Source: Caulobacter sp. 602-2 (GTDB lineage Bacteria; Pseudomonadota; Alphaproteobacteria; Caulobacterales; Caulobacteraceae). From it: a stretch of 64,000 nt of DNA. Position 1 is the stretch's first letter; the number at the start of each line of letters is the position of its first letter. The notes below the pieces were generated by a model that did no database searches, was not told the DNA's origin, and was given only the letters and a program-made list of their open reading frames with translations. The position numbers and the translations under genes were made by a program. The DNA is taken from contig NZ_JAAKGT010000004.1 in NCBI RefSeq assembly GCF_011043625.1, positions 1-64,000 on the forward strand, read 5' to 3'. This document shows, piece after piece, positions 57,752 through 64,000 of this stretch.

Positions 57752-58489
57752 ATGAGCTTTTCGGAACGCGAGGTCGAGCGCTACGCCCGCCACCTGGTGC
57801 TGCGCGAGATCGGCGGACCGGGGCAACAGAAGCTCAAGGCGGCAAGGGTTCTGATCGTCGGCGCCGGGGGCCTGGGCGCGCCGGCCGCGCTCTATCTGGC
57901 GGCCGCGGGCGTGGGGACGATCGGCCTCGCCGACGCCGATGCGGTGTCGCTGTCGAACCTGCAGCGGCAGGTGCTCTATGCCGAAACCGATGTCGGCAAG
58001 CCTAAGGTCGAGGCGGCGGCCGCGCATCTGGCGGCGCTGAACCCGAACGTGACGGTGGTTCCCCACCCCGTCTGGCTGGATGCGGCCAACGCCCGCGAGA
58101 TCGTGCGCGACTACGACATCGTACTCGACGGCACAGACGACTTTTCCACCCGCTTCGCCGTCAGCGACGCGTGCCTCGCCGAAGGCAAGGTGCTGGTCAG
58201 CGGGGCCCTGGGCCGCTGGACCGGCCAGGTCGGGGTGTTCCACGGCCAGCCCTGCTATCGTTGCCTGGTGCCGGAGGTTCCGCCGGACGCCGAGACCTGC
58301 GCCCTGGTCGGCGTGGTCGGCGCGCTGGCGGGCGTGATCGGTTCGATGATGGCCCTGGAGGCCGTCAAGGTGATCGCCAGCGCGGGCCAGCCGCTTTCGG
58401 GGCGCCTGCTGATCTACGACGCCCTGGCGGCCGAAACCCGCACGGTGCGGATCGGCGCGGATCCCGGATGCCCCGCCTGCGGAGCATAG
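57752..58489 (+). CDS. E1-like sulphur-carrier adenylyltransferase (MoeB/ThiF/HesA family)
   Basis: The 245-residue protein has the E1 nucleotide site [18 protein letters not shown] (about 34-51), the conserved [10 protein letters not shown] and [10 protein letters not shown] motifs, and a zinc site (CYRC near residue 169 and CPAC at the end). It should adenylate the C-terminus of a MoaD- or ThiS-like carrier in molybdopterin or thiamine synthesis. No rhodanese domain is present. GGAGGG precedes the start. Carrier genes are not adjacent, so MoeB or ThiF cannot be decided. Confidence 0.93.
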   Translation: MSFSEREVERYARHLVLREIGGPGQQKLKAARVLIVGAGGLGAPAALYLAAAGVGTIGLADADAVSLSNLQRQVLYAETDVGKPKVEAAAAHLAALNPNVTVVPHPVWLDAANAREIVRDYDIVLDGTDDFSTRFAVSDACLAEGKVLVSGALGRWTGQVGVFHGQPCYRCLVPEVPPDAETCALVGVVGALAGVIGSMMALEAVKVIASAGQPLSGRLLIYDALAAETRTVRIGADPGCPACGA

Positions 58490-58557
58490 CGCCGTTCGGC
58501 GAAAACCTTTTGCCTACGGGGCTTTACGGGGTCGAGTCGGTGGATCGTTTGGTCTAG

Positions 58558-60135
<1,578 letters not shown>

Positions 60136-60153
60136 GGCGCGGCCGGGAGTCGA

Positions 60154-62169
60154 TCAGGCGTCGAGCGTCCTGGAAAGGTGCTCGACGGCCTTGGTCAGCA
60201 CGCTCTTGTAGACCTCGGGCTCCCAGCCCCGGTGCCCGGAGTCGCGCAGCTCGACGTGTTCGACGCTCTTGCCGGCCTTGCGCAGGGCGGCGGCCATGAT
60301 CTTCGACTGCTTGGCCGACACGATGGTGTCCTTGAGGCCGTGGACCAGCAGGACCGGCGCCTTGATCTCGGCCGCGCGCAGGGCGGGCGAGGCCCGCATC
60401 ATCATCTGGCGGTCGACGGCCGGATCGCCGATCGTTCTCAGCCAGTAGGCGTAGGCCGGGCTGTCGGCGCCGTCCTCGGCCTTGGAGAAGGCGATGCTCT
60501 CGATCAGGTCGGCGTCGCCGGCGATCGCGACGACGCTCTTGTAGAGGTCGGGCTTGCGCACTGCCCCCATCAGCGCCGCGTAGCCGCCGTAGCTGGCCCC
60601 GCAGATGGCGACGCGGTCGGCCCGTACCGAGCCGCCGGCGATCACCTGGGCGACCGCGTCCTCGACGTCTTCCTGCATCAGGTCGCCCCAATGCTTGCGG
60701 CCGGCCTCGGCGAAGGCCGCGCCATAGCCGCCCGAGCCGCGGAAGTTCACCTGCAGCACCGCCCAGCCGCGGGCGGCGAACACCTGGCCGTAGGTGTCGA
60801 AGTCATAGGCGTCGCGAGCCTCGGGACCGCCGTGCGGCATCACCACCAGCGGCCAGGGACCCGGCTTGTTGGGCTTGGTCAGATAGGCCCGCAGCTTGGT
60901 TCCGTCGCGCGCCGCGACGTCGAGGATGTCCATCTTCGCCAGGCGATCCTCGGTCAGCCAGGGCGACCGGTCGCCGATCGGCTCGAAGCGCTTGGCCTGC
61001 TTGTCGTAGAAGAAATAGCTGCCCGGCATGCGCGGGCCGCTGACCAGCGCCAGATAGCGCTGGCCGTCCTTGCTGGCCTCGATCAGCTCAACATTGGCCT
61101 CGCCGCCGAAGAACGAGGTCATGGCCTTGTGGTGCGCGGTCGTCTTGGGGTCGAGGAACTGGTAGCTGACGCGATCATCGACATAGCGGGCGCCCAGGAA
61201 ATTCCCCTTGTCGTCCAGGAACGCGCCGTCGAGGTCACGGCCGGGGCTCTGGGCCACCGTCTCGCCGAACTGCAGCGTCCGCAGGTCGAAACGCCGCAGC
61301 ACCCGCATGTCGCCGCCCTCGGGCACGGCGCTGACGAGCAGCACCCCCGGTTCGGGCGTCCCCGCCAGCACGTCGAAGTCGAGGTTTTTCCAGTCGCTCT
61401 TGCGGATCTTGCGAACCTGGGTCCAGGCCTTGGCGCCCGGTGCGCGAGCGTAGATCGTCAGCACCGTGCCGCGCCCGTTGACGTCGTAGCGCAGGACCGG
61501 CGTTCCGTTCTGGGTGAACCAACCGTAGGTGCTGGCCACGCCGCGCTCGATCAGCGTCGCCACGCCGGTGTAGACGTCCACCGAGTAGAGCGCCAGGACG
61601 CTCCAGTCGACGTCCCAGGCGGCCATGAGGATGTTGCGCGGATCATCGCGCAGCATGTCGATGACGTAGCTCAGGTCGTAGTTCTCGCTGACCTTGCGGG
61701 CGTTCTCGCCGAACAGCACCACGGCGTCGCCGCCGTCGGTGTTGACGGCCAGGATGCGTCGCACGTCCGGGGTGTCGAACCGCGTCTCCAGAAGGCTGCC
61801 GGTCGCGGTGTTCTCGCCATGGGACTTGCTGCGCCACCAGATCAGCAGGCGCCCGTCATTGGCCCAGGCGATGCCGTCGATGTCGAAGACGCCGATCTTC
61901 AGCGTGCGCGGGTTGTTGGCGGGATCGGCGGCGTTGAGGAAGGTGACGCTGGCGACGGTCTTGCCGTCGACCTCGCGGCCGGCCAGCATGGCGATGGTCT
62001 GGCCGTCCGGCGAAAGCGAAGCGCCGCGCACCAGCGGCGTCTTCAGCATCTCGTCGATGGTCGGCGGCGTCGCCGTGGTCGTCGCCGCCTGGGCCTCCTC
62101 GACCTCAAGAAGGATGGACGACAGCGGCAGGCCCATGGCCGCCGCAAGCACGGCGCGACGCGACAACAT
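60154..62169 (-). CDS. S9 family (prolyl oligopeptidase-like) serine peptidase, exported
   Basis: The 671-residue protein has an RR-containing signal (MLSRRAVLAAAMGLPLSS), a beta-propeller (about 45-400) and an alpha/beta hydrolase domain (about 415-671). The catalytic Ser is in CGASYGGYAALMG, the Asp in LVHGLKDTIV and the His in DSGHRGWEP. It probably trims peptides in the periplasm. The signal could be Tat or Sec. The ATG at 62169 is preceded by GGGGTG; a GTG 9 nt upstream is less likely. Confidence 0.93.
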   Translation of the reverse strand: MLSRRAVLAAAMGLPLSSILLEVEEAQAATTTATPPTIDEMLKTPLVRGASLSPDGQTIAMLAGREVDGKTVASVTFLNAADPANNPRTLKIGVFDIDGIAWANDGRLLIWWRSKSHGENTATGSLLETRFDTPDVRRILAVNTDGGDAVVLFGENARKVSENYDLSYVIDMLRDDPRNILMAAWDVDWSVLALYSVDVYTGVATLIERGVASTYGWFTQNGTPVLRYDVNGRGTVLTIYARAPGAKAWTQVRKIRKSDWKNLDFDVLAGTPEPGVLLVSAVPEGGDMRVLRRFDLRTLQFGETVAQSPGRDLDGAFLDDKGNFLGARYVDDRVSYQFLDPKTTAHHKAMTSFFGGEANVELIEASKDGQRYLALVSGPRMPGSYFFYDKQAKRFEPIGDRSPWLTEDRLAKMDILDVAARDGTKLRAYLTKPNKPGPWPLVVMPHGGPEARDAYDFDTYGQVFAARGWAVLQVNFRGSGGYGAAFAEAGRKHWGDLMQEDVEDAVAQVIAGGSVRADRVAICGASYGGYAALMGAVRKPDLYKSVVAIAGDADLIESIAFSKAEDGADSPAYAYWLRTIGDPAVDRQMMMRASPALRAAEIKAPVLLVHGLKDTIVSAKQSKIMAAALRKAGKSVEHVELRDSGHRGWEPEVYKSVLTKAVEHLSRTLDA

Positions 62170-62265
62170 ACAACACACCCCAACTCAACTTACAGTCAGG
62201 GTATGGCGGCAGCCAGATCATAAGGTCAAGCTTGCGAAAGCGGTTCGACGACCGCCCCCCGCAGC

Positions 62266-63252
62266 CTAAAGCATCGCCGGGATGACCCGGTCGGGCGGGC
62301 GGTGGCCGTCCATGAAGGTCTTCACGTTGACGATGACCTTCTCGCCCATGTCGATGCGGCCCTCGACGGTGGCCGAGCCCATGTGGGGCAGTAGCACGAC
62401 GTTGGGCAGCTTGAGCAGCTTGGGATTGATGGCCGGCTCGTGCTCGTAGACGTCCAGGCCCGCGCCGGCGATCTCGCCGCGGGCCAGCATGTTGGCCAAA
62501 GCCCCCTCGTCGATGACCTCGCCGCGGGCGGTATTGACGACGATGGCGTGCGGCCGCAGCAGCTTCAGCCGCCGGGCCGACAGCAGGTGGTAGGTGGCCG
62601 GGGTGTGCGGGCAGTTGATCGAGATGATGTCCATCCGGGCCAGCATCTGGTCGAGGCTTTCCCAGTAGGTGCAGCCCAGCTCCTCGGCGATGCGCGGGCT
62701 GACGGGCTTTCGGTTGTGATAGTGCACCTGCATGCCGAAGGCCTTGGCGCGGCGGGCCACGGCCTGGCCGATGCGGCCCATGCCGACGATGCCCAGGCGC
62801 TTGCCCCACAGGCGGCGGCCCAGCATCCAGGTGGGCGACCAGCCCTGGAACTCGCCGGCCTTGACCACTTCGGCGCCTTCGACGACGCGGCGCGAGGCGG
62901 CCATGATCAGGGTCATGGTCAGGTCGGCGGTGTCCTCGGTCAGGACGCCTGGCGTGTTGGTGACGATGATCCCCCGCGCATTGGCGGTGGCGACGTCGAT
63001 ATTGTCGACCCCGGCCCCGAAATTGGCGATCAGCTTGAGCCGCTCGCCGGATCGCGACAGAAGGCGACTGTCGATGCGGTCGGTGATGGTCGGCACCAGA
63101 ACATCGGCCCGTCCCATGGCGTCGACCAGCTCATCGGCGGTCATCGGCTTGTCTGACAGGTTCAGTTCGGTGTCGAACAGTTCGCACATGCGCGTCTCGA
63201 CCGGATCGGGCAGCTTGCGCGTGACGACGACTTTGAGCTTGCGGGCAGGCAT
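62266..63252 (-). CDS. D-isomer-specific 2-hydroxyacid dehydrogenase (glyoxylate reductase-like)
   Basis: The 328-residue NAD(P)H-dependent enzyme has the catalytic-domain FGAGVDNIDVATA (near residue 77), nucleotide loop GMGRIGQAVARRA (about 157-169), the catalytic Arg in NTARGEVIDE, the Glu in DVYEHEP and the His in LLPHMGSAT. HNRKP after the second strand suggests NADPH preference, as in glyoxylate/hydroxypyruvate reductases. The start at 63252 (MPARKLKVVV) fits the family. Confidence 0.93.
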   Translation of the reverse strand: MPARKLKVVVTRKLPDPVETRMCELFDTELNLSDKPMTADELVDAMGRADVLVPTITDRIDSRLLSRSGERLKLIANFGAGVDNIDVATANARGIIVTNTPGVLTEDTADLTMTLIMAASRRVVEGAEVVKAGEFQGWSPTWMLGRRLWGKRLGIVGMGRIGQAVARRAKAFGMQVHYHNRKPVSPRIAEELGCTYWESLDQMLARMDIISINCPHTPATYHLLSARRLKLLRPHAIVVNTARGEVIDEGALANMLARGEIAGAGLDVYEHEPAINPKLLKLPNVVLLPHMGSATVEGRIDMGEKVIVNVKTFMDGHRPPDRVIPAML

Positions 63253-63325
63253 GGGCGGTCCGAAAAGCCTTTCCCTGACGGGCGTTCGAAATCTGTAGCA
63301 AAGGGGCCGGAAGCGGCCAAGCAAC

Positions 63326-63865
63326 ATGCCGGTGAAATGCAAACATCGTTCGCTGTGCGGTTTGGCGCTGGGCGGACTTGCGGCGGCGACCCTGCTGGCG
63401 GCGGGGCCCGCCCTCGCCCAGCCCCCGGCCACGACGCCCTCGGGCCTGCCAGTGCCGCGCTACGTCGTGCTGAAGTACGGCGAGGTCAATGCGCGCCAGG
63501 GCCCCGACGAGCAGCATCGCCTGCTGTGGATCTACAAGGCCAAGGGCCTGCCTGTGCAGGTGGTGGCCGAAACCCGCGAGTGGCGGCGGATCTGCGATCC
63601 CGAAGGCGGCCTGGCCTGGGTGCACAAGCGCACCACCGATGGCCGCCGCACGGCGATGCGGGTGCAGGACAGCCCCCTGCCCCTGCGCGCCTCGCCCAAG
63701 CCGGAGTCGCGGATCAGCGCATACCTGGCCGGCCGCTCGATCGCCAATCTCGACAAGTGCGAAAAGGGCTGGTGCCGCCTGAAGGCCGACGGCGCGTCGG
63801 GCTGGGCCCCGGAAGACGAGATCTGGGGGGCGAAAGAGACCCCGCAGTGTCCCGAAGGGCGCTGA
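63326..63865 (+). CDS. SH3-domain (DUF1058-type) secreted protein
   Basis: The 179-residue protein has a signal peptide (cleaved near ALAQ, residue 32). A bacterial SH3 module follows at about 46-105, with EVNARQGPDEQHRLLWIY and EWRRICDPEGGLAWVHK. A second SH3-like stretch lies at about 110-168, with LPLRASPKPESRI and GWCRLKADGASGWAPEDEIWG. Such proteins bind cell-wall components or act as envelope adaptors. It starts 73 bp from the divergent dehydrogenase. Confidence 0.9.
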   Translation: MPVKCKHRSLCGLALGGLAAATLLAAGPALAQPPATTPSGLPVPRYVVLKYGEVNARQGPDEQHRLLWIYKAKGLPVQVVAETREWRRICDPEGGLAWVHKRTTDGRRTAMRVQDSPLPLRASPKPESRISAYLAGRSIANLDKCEKGWCRLKADGASGWAPEDEIWGAKETPQCPEGR

Positions 63866-63951
63866 TTTGCGCCCATTTCGGGGTGGCTCTCACCAATTGT
63901 CGCCGAATGTAACATTGAGGCCCGCCCCGGCGCCGTGCTAGGGGCGTTCGC

Positions 63952-64000
63952 ATGCAAAAGAGCGCCTACACCTTCGAAGAGCTCCTGGCCTGCGGCCGGG
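63952..64000 (+). CDS. fabA: 3-hydroxydecanoyl-ACP dehydratase FabA, 5' end only
   Basis: Only 16 codons are in the window: they begin MQKSAYTFEELLACGR, matching the N-terminus of FabA (SYTKEDLLASGRG in E. coli). FabA makes and isomerises the unsaturated precursor of fatty acids. The rest of the gene, including the catalytic His and Asp, lies beyond the window end. fabB is the usual next gene. Confidence 0.82.
   Translation, partial: MQKSAYTFEELLACGR

Overview
The window is dense, high-GC alphaproteobacterial chromosome, most consistent with a Caulobacter-type member of the Caulobacterales. The evidence is the gene content: DUF1150 beside Hsp20, DUF2794, SapC, a YfhM/PbpC pair, CcmABCDG, HslVU, FtsK and FabA. 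Further support comes from the very GC-rich third codon positions and several families of palindromic intergenic repeats. I saw no tRNA, rRNA, insertion sequence, prophage or CRISPR array. Nearly all genes look like core housekeeping or envelope genes.

Layout. 0-2 kb: Hsp20 and DUF1150 behind a ROSE-type RNA thermometer, then a SapC-family gene. 2-6.6 kb: a ZnuD-like TonB-dependent receptor with a Zur-box-like palindrome, a divergent class A acid phosphatase lipoprotein, and three small secreted or unknown genes. 6.6-12 kb: argG, a serine hydrolase and the K+ transporter Kup. 12-18 kb: an Rrf2 regulator with a WrbA-like flavoprotein, an SDR, MarC, pyrF, and divergent ald/Lrp. 18-27 kb: a Tat-type beta-carbonic anhydrase, a giant alpha-2-macroglobulin with its PBP1C partner, and DedA. 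27-34 kb: an operon of FAH-domain hydrolase, zeta GST, Can-type carbonic anhydrase and an unknown gene, then an ABC transporter whose permease is fused to an M1 peptidase.

34-43 kb: DUF4142 lipoprotein, CoA-transferase, aldo/keto reductase, Bax-inhibitor-1, DUF2794, a 650-bp non-coding region, an unknown secreted protein, DUF1223 and aconitase. 43-51 kb: cytochrome c maturation genes ccmAB and ccmCDG, separated by about 4.5 kb of unrelated genes. 51-64 kb: FtsK, a 950-bp repeat-rich gap, an hslV-X-hslU operon, a MoeB-like E1, succinyl-CoA:acetate CoA-transferase, an S9 peptidase, a 2-hydroxyacid dehydrogenase, an SH3 protein, and the first codons of fabA.

The most interesting signal is in the non-coding region at 38.46-39.11 kb. 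It holds two diverged tandem copies, offset by 280 nt, of a structured element. Each copy has an upstream block at the same offset, a 9-10 bp stem that covaries between copies, an invariant GGATCCTGAACAGCCCC core, C-rich anti-Shine-Dalgarno-like unpaired segments, and its own intrinsic terminator. I read this as a tandem pair of trans-acting small RNAs that I cannot assign to a named family. Other points worth checking are the ROSE thermometer, the Zur box, four convergent gene pairs sharing a CTAG stop overlap, a zeta GST without its usual serine pair, and a ribosome-binding site buried in a palindrome ahead of pbpC.
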